Positions 18,637 through 28,106 are shown, counted from the first letter of the stretch. The stretch is 64,000 nt of DNA from Microcella daejeonensis (GCF_026625045.1 NZ_CP113089.1:620001-684000), one strand, 5' to 3'. Translations and numbers: made by a program. Notes: generated by a model from the sequence alone, not told the origin.

Positions 18637-18665
18637 ATTGAACGCCCCCGGGCGACGGCTGTCAA
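18637..18665 (-). promoter_or_regulatory. araB promoter
   Basis: On the minus strand TTGACA (18660-18665) and TTCAAT (18637-18642) are separated by 17 bp, a near-consensus housekeeping promoter. Transcription would start near 18630, just before the operator. Confidence 0.7.
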
Positions 18666-18683
18666 GACGACGGGGGCGGGATG

Positions 18684-18725
18684 CGACGACGCCCCGCCCG
18701 GGCGAACCCGGGCGGGGCGTCGTCG
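18684..18725 (-). terminator. Terminator of the araD-chvE-mmsAB operon
   Basis: A perfect 19-bp GC-rich stem (CGACGACGCCCCGCCCGGG and its complement) with a CGAA tetraloop lies 18 nt after the permease stop. It separates the transport operon from the araB promoter. Confidence 0.85.
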
Positions 18726-18743
18726 TGCCTCAGCGCGAGCGGC

Positions 18744-19964
18744 CTAGCTGCGGGCGCGCTTGCGGTTGTACACGTCGAAGGCGACGGCGAGCAGCAGCAC
18801 GACGCCCTTGATGAACTGCTGGTAGTCGGTGCTCACGCCGAGCAGCGACATGCCGTTGTTGAGCACGCCGACGATCAGACCACCGGTGATGGCGCCGATC
18901 ACGGTGCCGACGCCGCCCTGCACCGCCGCGCCGCCGATGAAGGCGGCCGCGATCGCATCGAGCTCGAACAGGTTGCCCGCACCCGGGCCTGCCGAGTTGA
19001 GGCGGCCGGTGAAGATGATGCCAGCGAGCGCGGCGAGCACGCCCATGTTGACGAACAGGTAGAAGTCGATCTTGCGGGAGTTGATGCCCGACAGGTTCGC
19101 CGCGTTGCGGTTGCCGCCGACGGCGTAGATGTGGCGGCCGAAGACGCTGCGGTTCATCACCTGCGTGTAGACGACGACCAGCACGCCGAGCACGATGAGC
19201 ACGATCGGCGTTCCGCGCGATCCGGGGGCGACGCCCAGCAGGTAGGTGAGGAACAGGATGAGGCCCGAGCCGAAGGCGAGCTTCACGATGAACCACCAGG
19301 CCGGCTCGGTCTCGAGGTTGAGCTTCGTGCGCTTGATGCGGCCCTGCAGCTGCGAGACGACGAACATCACGAGGGCGATGAGGCCGAGGCCCACGGTGAT
19401 CCACTCGGCCGGGCTCGTCGTCGCGGGGAACAGCTGCGGGAACACGTAGCCGGCACCGAGCTGGCGGTACTCCGTCGGGAACGGCGTGATCTGCGTGTTG
19501 CCGAGCACGATCTGGGTGAGACCGCGGAAGATCAGCATGCCCGCGAGGGTCACGATGAACGCCGGGATGCCGACGATGGCGACCCAGAACCCCTGCCAGC
19601 ATCCGACGATCGCGCCGATGACGAGCGAGACGATGATCGCGACCCACCATGGGAAGTCGAGATCGCGCACCATCACGCCCGACATCGCGCCGACGAAGGC
19701 GGCGACCGAGCCGACCGAGAGGTCGATGTGCCCGGCGATGATGATCATCACCATGCCGATCGCGAGGATGAGGATGTAGCTGTTCTGCACGATGACGTTC
19801 GAGACGTTGCCCGCGGTGAGCAGGCGGCCCTCGGTCAGCACCTGGAACAGGATGACGATGACGATCAGCACCAGGAAGATGCCGATCTGACGCAGGCGCG
19901 AGCTCAGGAAGCTCAGCACCTCCGATCGACTGGACGCGGTGCGGGTTGCGCTAGCCGATGACAT
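18744..19964 (-). CDS. mmsB: Sugar ABC transporter permease (MmsB/GguB, XylH type)
   Basis: A 406-residue permease with about ten membrane helices. [19 protein letters not shown] is the signature of monosaccharide (CUT2) permeases and [21 protein letters not shown] lies near the C-terminus. The length and the two-ring [11 protein letters not shown] insert fit the MmsB/GguB multiple-monosaccharide group that pairs with ChvE-like binding proteins. Its start overlaps the end of the ATPase gene by 14 bp, so translation is coupled. The probable substrate is L-arabinose, from the gene neighbours. Confidence 0.92.
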   Translation of the reverse strand: MSSASATRTASSRSEVLSFLSSRLRQIGIFLVLIVIVILFQVLTEGRLLTAGNVSNVIVQNSYILILAIGMVMIIIAGHIDLSVGSVAAFVGAMSGVMVRDLDFPWWVAIIVSLVIGAIVGCWQGFWVAIVGIPAFIVTLAGMLIFRGLTQIVLGNTQITPFPTEYRQLGAGYVFPQLFPATTSPAEWITVGLGLIALVMFVVSQLQGRIKRTKLNLETEPAWWFIVKLAFGSGLILFLTYLLGVAPGSRGTPIVLIVLGVLVVVYTQVMNRSVFGRHIYAVGGNRNAANLSGINSRKIDFYLFVNMGVLAALAGIIFTGRLNSAGPGAGNLFELDAIAAAFIGGAAVQGGVGTVIGAITGGLIVGVLNNGMSLLGVSTDYQQFIKGVVLLLAVAFDVYNRKRARS

Positions 19965-21489
19965 GGTCGGCCTCCTTCTCCTTGGTCATGAGCACCATGA
20001 GTGCCTCGGGGGTGGCCTGCTCGATCGGCAGCTCACCGGTGATGGTGCCCTCGGAGAGGGCGTAGATGCGGTCGCAGATTCCGAGCAGCTCGGGCAGCTC
20101 GCTCGAGATGACGATGACCGCCTTCCCCTGCGCCGCGAGCTCGTTGATGATCGTGTAGATCTCGTACTTGGCGCCGACGTCGATGCCGCGGGTGGGCTCG
20201 TCGAGGATGAGCACCTCGGGGTCGGAGTACAGCCACTTCGACAGCACGACCTTCTGCTGGTTGCCGCCCGAGAGCTTGCCCGTCACGACGTCCACCGAGG
20301 GCGCCTTGATGTTCATGCTCTTCCGGTAGCCCGCGGCGACGATCTGCTCCTGCCCGCCGTCGACCCACCCGCGCGGGGCGAGCTTCTTCATGCCGGCGGT
20401 GGAGATGTTCCGCTTGATGTCGTCGATGAGGTTGAGGCCGAAGACCTTGCGATCCTCGGTGGCGTAGGCGAGTCCGTTGCGGATGGCCTCCGGCACCGAT
20501 CGCGCCTGGATCTCGTTCCCCCGCATGAAGAGTCGGCCGCTGATGCGCGAGCCGTAGGAGCGGCCGAAGATGCTCATCGCGAGCTCGGTGCGCCCGGCGC
20601 CCATGAGCCCCGCGATGCCGACGACCTCGCCGGCGCGCACGTTCAGGCTTGCTCCGTGAATGATCGTGCGGTCGCCGTCGGTGGGGTGATGCACCGTCCA
20701 GTCCTCGACGCGGAACACCTCCTCGCCGATGGTGACGGTGCGGTCGGGGTAGCGGTGCTCGAGGTCGCGGCCGACCATGCCCTTGATGATGCGGTTCTCG
20801 GTGACGTCCGCGAGGTCGAGGGTCTCGATCGTGCGGCCGTCGCGGATGATCGTGACCTCGTCGGCGATGGCTTTGATCTCGTTGAGCTTGTGGCTGATGA
20901 TGATCGACGTGATGCCCTGCCCCTTGAGGTGGCGGATCAGGTCGAGCAGGTGCGCGGAGTCCTCGTCGTTGAGAGCCGCGGTGGGTTCGTCGAGGATGAG
21001 CAGCTTCACGTTCTTCGACAGCGCCTTGGCGATCTCGACGAGCTGCTGCTTGCCGACGCCGATCTCGTTGACGACCGTGGTGGGGCTGTCGCCCAGGCCG
21101 ACGCGGGCCAGCAGCTTCGCGGCCTCGGCGTTCGTCTCGTCCCAATCGATGAAGCCGCGCTTCTGCCGCTCGTTGCCGAGGAAGATGTTCTCGGCGATCG
21201 ACAGGTAGGGGCTCAGGGCGAGCTCCTGGTGGATGATGACGATGCCCGACTTCTCGCTGTCGCGGATGTCCTTGAACTGCATCGTCTCGTTCTCGAAGAC
21301 GATGTCGCCCGTGTACGTGCCGTGCGGGTAGACGCCCGACAGCACCTTCATGAGGGTCGACTTGCCTGCCCCGTTCTCGCCGCAGATCGCGTGCACGTGG
21401 CCGCGCTCGACGGTGAGCGTGACGTCCTGCAGCGCTTTGACGCCGGGGAACTCCTTGGTGATGGTGCGCATCTCGAGGATGGTGCTCAT
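19951..21489 (-). CDS. mmsA: Sugar ABC transporter ATPase (MmsA/GguA type)
   Basis: A 512-residue protein with two fused ATPase domains, as in CUT2 importers. Domain 1 has Walker [10 protein letters not shown] and Walker [12 protein letters not shown]. Domain 2 has a degenerate Walker A ([10 protein letters not shown]) and the signature [15 protein letters not shown] followed by [13 protein letters not shown]. The ATG at 21487-21489 has AGGAGC upstream. It energises uptake with the permease just downstream and the binding protein upstream. Confidence 0.94.
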   Translation of the reverse strand: MSTILEMRTITKEFPGVKALQDVTLTVERGHVHAICGENGAGKSTLMKVLSGVYPHGTYTGDIVFENETMQFKDIRDSEKSGIVIIHQELALSPYLSIAENIFLGNERQKRGFIDWDETNAEAAKLLARVGLGDSPTTVVNEIGVGKQQLVEIAKALSKNVKLLILDEPTAALNDEDSAHLLDLIRHLKGQGITSIIISHKLNEIKAIADEVTIIRDGRTIETLDLADVTENRIIKGMVGRDLEHRYPDRTVTIGEEVFRVEDWTVHHPTDGDRTIIHGASLNVRAGEVVGIAGLMGAGRTELAMSIFGRSYGSRISGRLFMRGNEIQARSVPEAIRNGLAYATEDRKVFGLNLIDDIKRNISTAGMKKLAPRGWVDGGQEQIVAAGYRKSMNIKAPSVDVVTGKLSGGNQQKVVLSKWLYSDPEVLILDEPTRGIDVGAKYEIYTIINELAAQGKAVIVISSELPELLGICDRIYALSEGTITGELPIEQATPEALMVLMTKEKEADHVIG

Positions 21490-21537
21490 GGATGCTCCTT
21501 CTCCTCTGCGGGTGAACGGTGCGGGGTGATGGGGATG

Positions 21538-21571
21538 GTGCGGGCCCGGCCGCGAACGACCGGACCCGCAC
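21538..21571 (-). terminator. Intra-operon hairpin after chvE
   Basis: GTGCGGGCCCGGCC and GACCGGACCCGCAC form a 14-bp stem with two mismatches, 19 nt after the binding-protein stop. It probably limits read-through or protects the 3' end so that binding protein exceeds ATPase and permease. Confidence 0.5.
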
Positions 21572-21589
21572 CCGATGGATCGGAACCTA

Positions 21590-22705
21590 CTAGCCGAGCT
21601 CCTCAGCGGTGTAGTAGCCGCTGCCGATGAGCACGTCCTCGTAGTTGTCGACCGTGACGATCGTCGACTCGAGCAGGAACGACGGCACGATCTTGACCGT
21701 GTTGTCGTAGGTCTCGGTGTCGTTGACCTCGGGCTCCTCGCCGTTCTGCAGGGCATCCACCATCGCGACGGCCTGCTCGGCGAGCAGACGGGTGTCCTTG
21801 AAGATGGTCGAGTACTGCTCGCCGGCGATGATCGACTTCACCGAGCCGACCTCGGCGTCCTGGCCCGTGATGGTGGGCAGGGCGTCGGTCGAGTAGCCGC
21901 CCGAGGTGAGGGCGGAGATGATGCCGATCGAGAGGCCGTCGTAGGGCGAGAGAACGCCATCGATCTGCGTGTCGCCGATGATGGTGAGGATGTTCTCCAT
22001 GCGCTCCTGCGCGGTCTCGGGCAGCCAGCGGAGGATCGCCACCTGCTCGAAGTCGACCTGGCCGGAGGGGACGACGAGGGTACCGTCGTCGATGAGCGGC
22101 TGGATGACGCTCATGGCGCCGTTGAAGAAGAACCCGGCGTTGTTGTCGTCGGGGCTGCCGGCGAAGAGCTCGACGTTCAGCGGGCCGGCGAGGTCGGTGC
22201 GCTCACCGTTCTCGTCGAACACGCCCATGCCGATGAGCAGCGAGGTGGCCTGCTGCACGCCGACCTGGAAGTTGTCGAAGGTCGTGTAGTAGTCGACGTT
22301 CTCGGTGCCGTTGATGAGGCGGTCGTAGGCGATGACGGGGATGCCCGCATCGGCGGCCTGCTGCAGCACGTCGGTGAGGGTCGTGCCGTCGATCGAGGCG
22401 ATGATGAGGGCCTCGGCACCGCTCGAGATCATGTTCTCGATCTGCGACACCTGGGTGGGGATGTCGTCGTTCGCGAACTGGAGGTCGACCTCGTAGCCGA
22501 GGTCCTCGAGCTGCGACTGCACGTTGTCGCCGTCGGCGATCCAGCGCTCGGACTGCTGCGTGGGCATCGAGACGCCGATGATGCCGCCCGCCTCGTCCTC
22601 GCCGCCGCCGGCGCCACCGCCGGTGCGGTCCCCGGCGCAGCCGGCCAGTGCCAGCGACATGACTCCTGCGGCGGCGATGCCCAGGAGGAACTTGGAGTTC
22701 TTCAC
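21590..22705 (-). CDS. chvE: Sugar ABC transporter substrate-binding lipoprotein (ChvE type)
   Basis: A 371-residue lipoprotein. The signal peptide ends in LALAGC, with Cys at about 23, followed by a glycine-rich linker. The mature part is a type I periplasmic-binding fold with [34 protein letters not shown] and [14 protein letters not shown], all typical of ChvE/MmsE multiple-monosaccharide binding proteins. The start is GTG at 22703-22705 with AAAGGA 7 nt upstream. It is second in the operon, after araD, which points to arabinose as ligand. Confidence 0.93.
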   Translation of the reverse strand: MKNSKFLLGIAAAGVMSLALAGCAGDRTGGGAGGGEDEAGGIIGVSMPTQQSERWIADGDNVQSQLEDLGYEVDLQFANDDIPTQVSQIENMISSGAEALIIASIDGTTLTDVLQQAADAGIPVIAYDRLINGTENVDYYTTFDNFQVGVQQATSLLIGMGVFDENGERTDLAGPLNVELFAGSPDDNNAGFFFNGAMSVIQPLIDDGTLVVPSGQVDFEQVAILRWLPETAQERMENILTIIGDTQIDGVLSPYDGLSIGIISALTSGGYSTDALPTITGQDAEVGSVKSIIAGEQYSTIFKDTRLLAEQAVAMVDALQNGEEPEVNDTETYDNTVKIVPSFLLESTIVTVDNYEDVLIGSGYYTAEELG

Positions 22706-22799
22706 TGTGTGTCCTTTCAATGGGAATGATGGTGGTGCAACGGGATGCTGCTCTCGGCCTCGAGCGCCGCATCCGCATCCCGGGTCAGGCCCGGGAGGT

Positions 22800-23507
22800 T
22801 CATCGGGGCGGGGGTTCCGCCTGGCCGTACACGTTCTGGTACCGGTCGTAGAGCGAGTCGATCGCGGCCGGGTCGATGGGGTGGGGCTCGCCGAGGCTGC
22901 GGGCGAGGTGCACGCTGCGCGCGGCGTCCTCGACCATGACGGCCGCCTTGACGGCGGCGCGGGCATCCTTGCCGATCGTGAACGGCCCGTGGTTCGCCAT
23001 GAGCACGGCGGGCGAGCGGTGGCCGCGCAGTGTCTCGACGATGCCGCGGCCGATCGAGTCGTCGCCGATGATCGCGAAGGGGCCGATGGGGATCTCGCCG
23101 CCGAACTCGTCGGCGATCGCGGTGAGCACGCAGGGGATGGGCTCGCGACGGGCGGCCCAGGCGCAGGCGTAGGGGCTGTGCGTGTGCACGACGCCGCCGA
23201 CCTCGGGCATGTTCCGGTAGACGTACGCGTGCGCGGCGGTGTCGCTCGAGGGGCTGCGGTCGCTGCCGGGGGTATCGGGCACGACCTCGCCGTCGAGCGT
23301 GCAGAGGATCATCGCGGCCGCGTCGAGGTCGTCGTAGCCGACGCCGCTGGGCTTGATGACGAAGAGGTCGGCGCCGGGCACGCGGCCCGAGACGTTGCCG
23401 CCCGTCCAGACGACGAGCCCGTAGCGCACGAGCTCGGCGTGCAGGGCGGCGACCTCGTCGCGCACGCGGGCGACGGCCACCTGCACCGCGGGGCTGAGCG
23501 CGCTCAT
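22800..23507 (-). CDS. araD: L-ribulose-5-phosphate 4-epimerase
   Basis: A 235-residue class II aldolase-fold enzyme converting L-ribulose 5-phosphate to D-xylulose 5-phosphate. Seen are TGGNVSGR and [11 protein letters not shown] (phosphate-binding loops), the zinc ligands HTHS and ANHG, and DRYQNVYGQ at the C-terminus, which is typical of AraD. It heads the araD-chvE-mmsA-mmsB operon and completes the arabinose path with AraA and AraB. Confidence 0.95.
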   Translation of the reverse strand: MSALSPAVQVAVARVRDEVAALHAELVRYGLVVWTGGNVSGRVPGADLFVIKPSGVGYDDLDAAAMILCTLDGEVVPDTPGSDRSPSSDTAAHAYVYRNMPEVGGVVHTHSPYACAWAARREPIPCVLTAIADEFGGEIPIGPFAIIGDDSIGRGIVETLRGHRSPAVLMANHGPFTIGKDARAAVKAAVMVEDAARSVHLARSLGEPHPIDPAAIDSLYDRYQNVYGQAEPPPR

Positions 23508-23698
23508 GCCGAGGCCTCCCCCGAGAGGTCGAGGAGCGCCGCGCGGCCGGGAAGAACGTCGGCGGGGCTGACAGCGCTCACTCGAGACCTCATCGTCTGG
23601 GGGGGTGGCGTCGGCCGTGGTGGCGCCGACGCCGGGGTGGAGGTGGTGCGGGGGTGGTGCGGGGTGGTGGTGCGGGGTATCCGCGATGAGGCGATCTG

Positions 23699-23714
23699 AT
23701 GTGACCGTTCACAT
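23699..23714. promoter_or_regulatory. Operator O2 of the araD operon
   Basis: ATGTGACCGTTCACAT is palindromic but for the two bases next to the centre. Nearly the same sequence stands before the LacI gene at 24298-25332 (25354-25369), so that LacI is the likely binder. It lies just downstream of the predicted araD transcript start. A further half-site (CGGTCACAT) is at 23740-23748 inside the promoter. Confidence 0.65.
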
Positions 23715-23725
23715 GGCGTGGACAC

Positions 23726-23755
23726 ATCTAACGGCGAAACGGTCACATCTGTCAA
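23726..23755 (-). promoter_or_regulatory. araD operon promoter
   Basis: Minus strand TTGACA (23750-23755) and TTAGAT (23726-23731) are 18 bp apart. The spacer contains an ATGTGACCG half-operator. Confidence 0.65.
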
Positions 23756-23860
23756 GCGGGCCCGGCACGTCGTCGGTCACAACTGCGTAACAGGCGCGAA
23801 CCCCGCCAGCCCGGGCGTCGAGCGCCGACGGGTGCGATCCCGGGCGCCGCGCAACCCGTC

Positions 23861-23976
23861 CCGGCCGCTGCGCGCCCCGTCCCATCCGCTGCGCGACCCG
23901 GCCGTTGCGCGACACGCCCCGGCCGCTGCTCGCCCCGTCCCATCCGCTGCGCGACCCGGGCGTTGCGCGACGCTTC
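23861..23976. repeat. 58-bp tandem direct repeat (2 copies)
   Basis: Copies 23861-23918 and 23919-23976 both begin CCGGCCGCTG and differ at only a few bases. Each contains smaller CCGCTGCGCG / CCGTTGCGCGAC sub-repeats. It lies between the araD promoter and palindromic element C. Confidence 0.75.
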
Positions 23977-23979
23977 CCG

Positions 23980-24066
23980 TGCCCGCGATCAGGAGTCGCG
24001 TGTCCCGCCCCGGCGTGTTGCCGTGCGGCGTCCGACGACACGCCGATCGGCTCCTGATCGCGGGCA
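23980..24066. repeat. Palindromic element C (87 bp)
   Basis: Perfect 16-bp arms TGCCCGCGATCAGGAG and CTCCTGATCGCGGGCA enclose a 55-bp core with an inner stem CGGCGTG/CACGCCG. Length and inner stem match element B, with changed base pairs. Confidence 0.85.
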
Positions 24067-24117
24067 GGTTGTGGCGAGCATCCCGCGCCCGATCGTGCGG
24101 AGACGGGCACCGGCACT

Positions 24118-24204
24118 GGCACAAATTCAGGCATCCGGCGCTCGACCTCGGCGCGCCGCCGCACGACACCGGACGACGCGCCGTGCCGTGCCTGAATTCG
24201 TGCC
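24118..24204. repeat. Palindromic element B (87 bp)
   Basis: Arms GGCACAAATTCAGGCA and TGCCTGAATTCGTGCC (one mismatch) enclose a 55-bp core with inner stem CGGCGCG/CGCGCCG. The outer arms are those of element A at 5125-5208. It lies 93 bp after the lacI stop. Confidence 0.85.
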
Positions 24205-24297
24205 CATGCGGCGACGGGATGCTCGGCGCGGGCCGCGCACCGCGCACCGCCGAGCAGCCCCGGCCCGCCCGACCGCCCTCAGCGCCGACGACCCGGA

Positions 24298-25332
24298 TCA
24301 GCGCGCCCGCGCCGTCGACTGCCGCACGACCAGTTCGGCCTGCACCGGGTCGTGGCTCAGCTCGGTCTCGCCGCGCAGCTCGCCGAGCAGAAGGGCCACG
24401 GCTCGGCGGCCGATCTCGGCGAAATTCTGCCGCACGGTGGTGAGCGGCGGGGCGAAGTGCGCCGCCTCGGGGATGTCGTCGAAGCCGACCACCGAGATGT
24501 CGTCGGGCACCGAGAGCCCCGAGTCGCGGCAGGCGTGCATGAAGCCGAGGGCCATCTGGTCGTTGCCGGCGAACACGGCGGTGAAGTCGCGGTACCGCAG
24601 CAGCTCGAGGCCCGCGTAGTAGCCGAAGTGGGCCGTCCAGTCGCCGAGGATCGGCGCGCGGGTGCGCAGGTCGGCGTCGCCGAGCTCGCGCAGGAACCCC
24701 TGCATGCGCGCCTCCGCCTCGATCCAGTCCTGGGGGCCCGAGAGGTGGGTGATCTCGGTGTGCCCGAGCTCGATGAGGTGCCGGGTGGCCAGCCGCGCCC
24801 CCTGCACCTGGTCGACCCAGAGCGAGTGCGCCCGGTTGAGGCCCGTGGCCTCGAGGGTCACGAAGGGAACCGCGACCTGGAGGTCGTCGAGCGCCTCGAA
24901 CACCCGCACCTGCGGCGCGACGACGATGAGAGCCTCGATCGACTGGCTCATCAGGTAGTCGAGCCCCGACTTGATCGAGGCGTACTCGCTCGAGGCGATG
25001 TTGGTGATCGTGAGGCGGTAGCCGGCCTCGCGCGCGGCGAGCTCGATCGCGGCGATGCTCGTCGACGGTCCGTAGTGCGCCGACTGCGCCGAGAGCACGC
25101 CGATCGTGCGCGAGCGGCTCGTGACGAGGGCGCGGGCGGCCTGATTGGGCCGGTAGCCGAGCTCGTCGATGGCGGCGCGCACCCGGGCGAGGGTGGCGGG
25201 GCGGATGCTCGGGCTGTCGTTGAGCACGCGCGACACGGTCTGGTACGAGACGCCGGCGACCCGCGCGACGTCGCGGATGTTGGGGGCGCGCACGCGGTCG
25301 GGCTCGGTCGCCCGGTCCGACTCCGCTGTCAT
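24298..25332 (-). CDS. LacI-family regulator of the araD transport operon
   Basis: A 344-residue regulator: HTH IRDVARVAGVSYQTVSRVLN near residues 20-40, then GYRPNQAARALVTSRSRTIGVL and the effector fold with FAGNDQMALGFM and [22 protein letters not shown]. It is paralogous to the LacI at 14213-15283 (same YGPST, APQ/APR and [10 protein letters not shown] landmarks). The ATG at 25330-25332 is chosen; upstream in-frame codons would run through the operator at 25352-25371. It probably represses itself and araD-chvE-mmsAB, responding to arabinose or a derivative. Confidence 0.92.
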   Translation of the reverse strand: MTAESDRATEPDRVRAPNIRDVARVAGVSYQTVSRVLNDSPSIRPATLARVRAAIDELGYRPNQAARALVTSRSRTIGVLSAQSAHYGPSTSIAAIELAAREAGYRLTITNIASSEYASIKSGLDYLMSQSIEALIVVAPQVRVFEALDDLQVAVPFVTLEATGLNRAHSLWVDQVQGARLATRHLIELGHTEITHLSGPQDWIEAEARMQGFLRELGDADLRTRAPILGDWTAHFGYYAGLELLRYRDFTAVFAGNDQMALGFMHACRDSGLSVPDDISVVGFDDIPEAAHFAPPLTTVRQNFAEIGRRAVALLLGELRGETELSHDPVQAELVVRQSTARAR

Positions 25333-25351
25333 GTGCACCCGTTCGCTGCCG

Positions 25352-25371
25352 GCATGTGTACGTTCACATGC
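25352..25371. promoter_or_regulatory. Autoregulatory operator of the lacI gene
   Basis: The central ATGTGTACGTTCACAT extended by GC on both sides is a 20-bp palindrome with one imperfect pair. It matches the site at the araD promoter in 14 of 16 positions. Confidence 0.65.
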
Positions 25372-25491
25372 GCTCGGCTCATTATGCACCGGCCGCCCTC
25401 CGATGCCACGATGCGGGGCGCTTCGCCGCGGGATGCTCCCCCGCGGCCGCCCGCGCGGCAGCCCTCCCCTGCGGGCGTCGACCGGCCGTGC

Positions 25492-26661
25492 CTACAGCCG
25501 GTCGAGCGCCTGCCGCACGTCGGCCACCAGGTCGGCGGCGTCCTCGATGCCCACCGAGAGCCGGATGATCGAGTCGGGCACCTCCAGCTCGGTGCCGCGC
25601 ACCGAGGCGTGGGTCATCTCGCTCGGGTAGTTGACGAGCGACTCGACCCCGCCGAGCGATTCGGCGAGCGTGAAGACCGTCAGGTGCTCGGCGAAGGCGC
25701 GCGCGGCGGCGGCCCCTCCGACGAGGTCGAGCGAGAGCATCCCGCCGAAGCCGCTCATCTGCCGGGCGGCGAGGGCGTGACCGGGGTGGTCGGCGAGGCC
25801 CGGGTAGTAGACGCGCGCGACGGCCGGGTGGCCGACGAAGGCCTCGGCGATGGCCTGGGCGTTGGCGCTGTGGCGGTCCATGCGCACGGCGAGCGTCTTG
25901 ATGCCGCGCGTGGTCAGCCAGGCGTCGAGCGGGCCCGAGACCGCGCCCGCCGCGAACTGGTGGAAGCCGACCTTCTCGGCCAGGGCGTCGTCGTTCATGA
26001 CGAGCGCGCCGCCGAGCACGTCGGAGTGCCCGCCGAGGTACTTGGTCGTCGAGTGCACGACGACGTCGGCCCCGAGCGCGAGCGGCTGCTGCAGGTAGGG
26101 GGTGGCGAAGGTGTTGTCGACGACGACGAGGGCGCCGACCGCGCGGGCGAGCTCGGCGAGCGCCGTCACGTCGGTGATCTTCATCATCGGGTTCGACGGG
26201 GTCTCGAGCCATAGCACGCGGGGCTTCAGCGTCTCGAGCGCCTCGCGGGTCGCCTCGAGGTCGCCGAGCTCGACCGTCGTCAGGCCGATCTGCCACGCGC
26301 CGAAGACCCGGCGCACGAGCCGGTGGGTGCCGCCGTAGACGTCGTTGCCCATGAGCACGTGGTCGCCGGGGCGCAGCACGGCGCGCAGCAGCGCGTCCTC
26401 CGCGGCGAGGCCCGAGGCGAAGCTGAAGGCGTGCGCGCCGCCCTCGAGCGCGGCGAGCTGCACCTGCAGGGCATCCCGCGTGGGGTTGGTGCCGCGGGTG
26501 TACTCGTAGCCGTTGCGCAGGCCCCCGACGCCGTCCTGCGCGTAGGTGGTGCTGAAGTGCACGGGCGGGATGACCGCGCCGGTGCTCGCGTCGGGGCTCT
26601 GCCCCGCGTGGATGGCCCGGGTCGAGAAGCCGTGGGTGGCGTGCGGGTCGGTCGAGCTCAT
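25492..26661 (-). CDS. metB: Cystathionine gamma-synthase/lyase family enzyme
   Basis: A 389-residue PLP enzyme of the Cys/Met metabolism family. The PLP lysine is in HSTTKYLGGHSD; PSNPMMKITD and VVVDNTFATPYLQQP are family motifs, and the C-terminal ESLGGVESLVNYPSEMTHAS is typical of actinobacterial MetB and CGL. Its ATG overlaps the stop of the cystathionine beta-synthase gene by 4 bp, so the pair is an operon. With a CBS partner, cystathionine gamma-lyase activity (making cysteine from homocysteine) is as likely as synthase activity; sequence alone does not decide. Confidence 0.9.
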   Translation of the reverse strand: MSSTDPHATHGFSTRAIHAGQSPDASTGAVIPPVHFSTTYAQDGVGGLRNGYEYTRGTNPTRDALQVQLAALEGGAHAFSFASGLAAEDALLRAVLRPGDHVLMGNDVYGGTHRLVRRVFGAWQIGLTTVELGDLEATREALETLKPRVLWLETPSNPMMKITDVTALAELARAVGALVVVDNTFATPYLQQPLALGADVVVHSTTKYLGGHSDVLGGALVMNDDALAEKVGFHQFAAGAVSGPLDAWLTTRGIKTLAVRMDRHSANAQAIAEAFVGHPAVARVYYPGLADHPGHALAARQMSGFGGMLSLDLVGGAAAARAFAEHLTVFTLAESLGGVESLVNYPSEMTHASVRGTELEVPDSIIRLSVGIEDAADLVADVRQALDRL

Positions 26662-28106
26662 GCGTTCTCTCCGGAGTCGGGGGTCGGGTCGGTCGCGGCG
26701 GCCGGGTCGGCGGCGGCGGGGGCGTCCGCGAGCGCGGCGACGAGGTCGTGGCGGCTGAGCAGCCCGACGGGGTCGCCGCCGTCGAGCACGAGCAGGGTGT
26801 CGGGCTGCCGCCCGCCGGCCCCGCGCTGGGCGAAGCGCGTCCGCGCCGCCTCGAGGCTCTCGTGCGCGCCGACGAAGGGCATGGTGGGGCCCATCGCCGC
26901 GGTCACCGGGTCGGTCGGGGTGGCCTCGCCCGCGGCGAGCGCGCGCAGCAGGCCGTGCGCGTCGACCGCGCCGAGCACCTCGCCCAGGCGCACCGCGGGC
27001 TCGCGGGTGAGCACGGGCAGGGCGCCGTCCGATCCGGCGAGCGCCGCCACGGCGTCGGCCACGGTGTGCTCGCGCCGCAGGTGCGCCAGCGGGCGGGCCG
27101 GAGCGCCGAGCAGGTCGGCGACGGTCGGCGAGCCCTCGGGGTGCGAGAAGCCGTAGCGGTGCATCCAGTCGTCGTTGAAGATCTTGCCGAGGTAGCCGCG
27201 GCCGCCATCGGGCAGCAGCACCACGACGACGTCGTCGGGGCCGAGCTCGCGGGCGACGTTCAGCGCGCCGACGACGGCCATGCCGCAGGATCCGCCGACG
27301 AGCAGGCCCTCCTCGCGGGCGAGGCGCAGCGTCATGTCGAAGGCCTCGGCGTCGGTGACGGCCTCGATGCGGTCGGCGACGGTCGGGTCGTAGGCGGCCG
27401 GCCAGAAGTCCTCGCCGACGCCCTCGACGAGGTAGGGCTCGCCGGTGCCGCCCGAGTAGACGCTGCCCTGCGGGTCGACGCCGACGATCTGCACGCGCTT
27501 CTCGCCGGCCCCCGCGCTGATCTCGCGAAGGTAGCGGCCGGTGCCGGTGATGGTGCCGCCGGTGCCGACGCCGGTGACGAAGTGCGTCACGCGACCCTCG
27601 GTGTCGCGCCAGATCTCGGGGCCGGTGGTCTCGTAGTGGCTGAGCGGGCCGTTGGGGTTCGAGTACTGGTCGGGCTTGAACGCGCCCGGGATCTCGCGGG
27701 CCAGCCGGTCGCTCACCGAGTAGTACGAGCGCGGGTCGGTGGGCTCGACCGCGGTCGGTGTCACGACGATCTCAGCGCCGTAGGCGGTGAGCACGTTGCG
27801 CTTGTCCTCGCCGACCTTGTCGGGCAGCACGAAGACGCACTTGTAGCCGCGCTGCTGCGCGACGAGCGCGAGGCCGACGCCGGTGTTGCCGCTCGTCGGC
27901 TCGACGATCGTGCCGCCGGGCTTGAGCTTGCCCTCCCGCTCGGCCGCGTCGATGATGCGGGTCGCGATGCGATCCTTCGCCGAGCCGCCGGGGTTGAAGT
28001 ACTCGACCTTGGCGAGCACGGTGGCGCTGATCCCCTCCGTCACCCGGTTCAGCTTGACGAGGGGGGTGTCGCCGATCAGATCGACGACGGAGTTCGCGTA
28101 CTTCAT
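26658..28106 (-). CDS. cbs: Cystathionine beta-synthase
   Basis: A 482-residue protein. The N-terminal 320 residues are a PLP beta-family domain with the lysine in NPGGSAKDR, the phosphate loop PTSGNTGVG, and VTGVGTGGTITGTGRYL. Two CBS domains follow at about 340-460. It condenses serine (or O-acetylserine) with homocysteine in reverse transsulfuration. TAGGCT stands 7 nt before the ATG at 28104-28106 (leaderless). It leads the cbs-metB operon. Confidence 0.93.
   Translation of the reverse strand: MKYANSVVDLIGDTPLVKLNRVTEGISATVLAKVEYFNPGGSAKDRIATRIIDAAEREGKLKPGGTIVEPTSGNTGVGLALVAQQRGYKCVFVLPDKVGEDKRNVLTAYGAEIVVTPTAVEPTDPRSYYSVSDRLAREIPGAFKPDQYSNPNGPLSHYETTGPEIWRDTEGRVTHFVTGVGTGGTITGTGRYLREISAGAGEKRVQIVGVDPQGSVYSGGTGEPYLVEGVGEDFWPAAYDPTVADRIEAVTDAEAFDMTLRLAREEGLLVGGSCGMAVVGALNVARELGPDDVVVVLLPDGGRGYLGKIFNDDWMHRYGFSHPEGSPTVADLLGAPARPLAHLRREHTVADAVAALAGSDGALPVLTREPAVRLGEVLGAVDAHGLLRALAAGEATPTDPVTAAMGPTMPFVGAHESLEAARTRFAQRGAGGRQPDTLLVLDGGDPVGLLSRHDLVAALADAPAAADPAAATDPTPDSGENA

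Larger units (their letters stand above)
23508..24297. other. 790-bp gene-free region between araD and its lacI
   Basis: From left to right it holds a C-rich leader (G-rich on the plus strand, 23599-23678), a palindromic operator (23699-23714), the araD promoter (23726-23755), a 58-bp tandem repeat (23861-23976), palindromic elements C (23980-24066) and B (24118-24204), and the lacI 3' flank. No convincing gene was found; a 25-codon frame overlapping the araD start is discussed under rejected items. Confidence 0.65.

Noticed and set aside
23504..23755. Frame ending in ATGA overlap with araD; a GTG start with GAGGT would give 25 residues
   Set aside because: Composition is Pro/Ser/Thr-rich, it crosses the operator and promoter, and no membrane or leader-peptide features are seen. 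A short leader peptide cannot be fully excluded.
23861..24204. Repeat cluster as a CRISPR array
   Set aside because: The 58-bp copies are directly adjacent with no spacers, and the palindromic elements are imperfect and differ in arm sequence; no cas genes.
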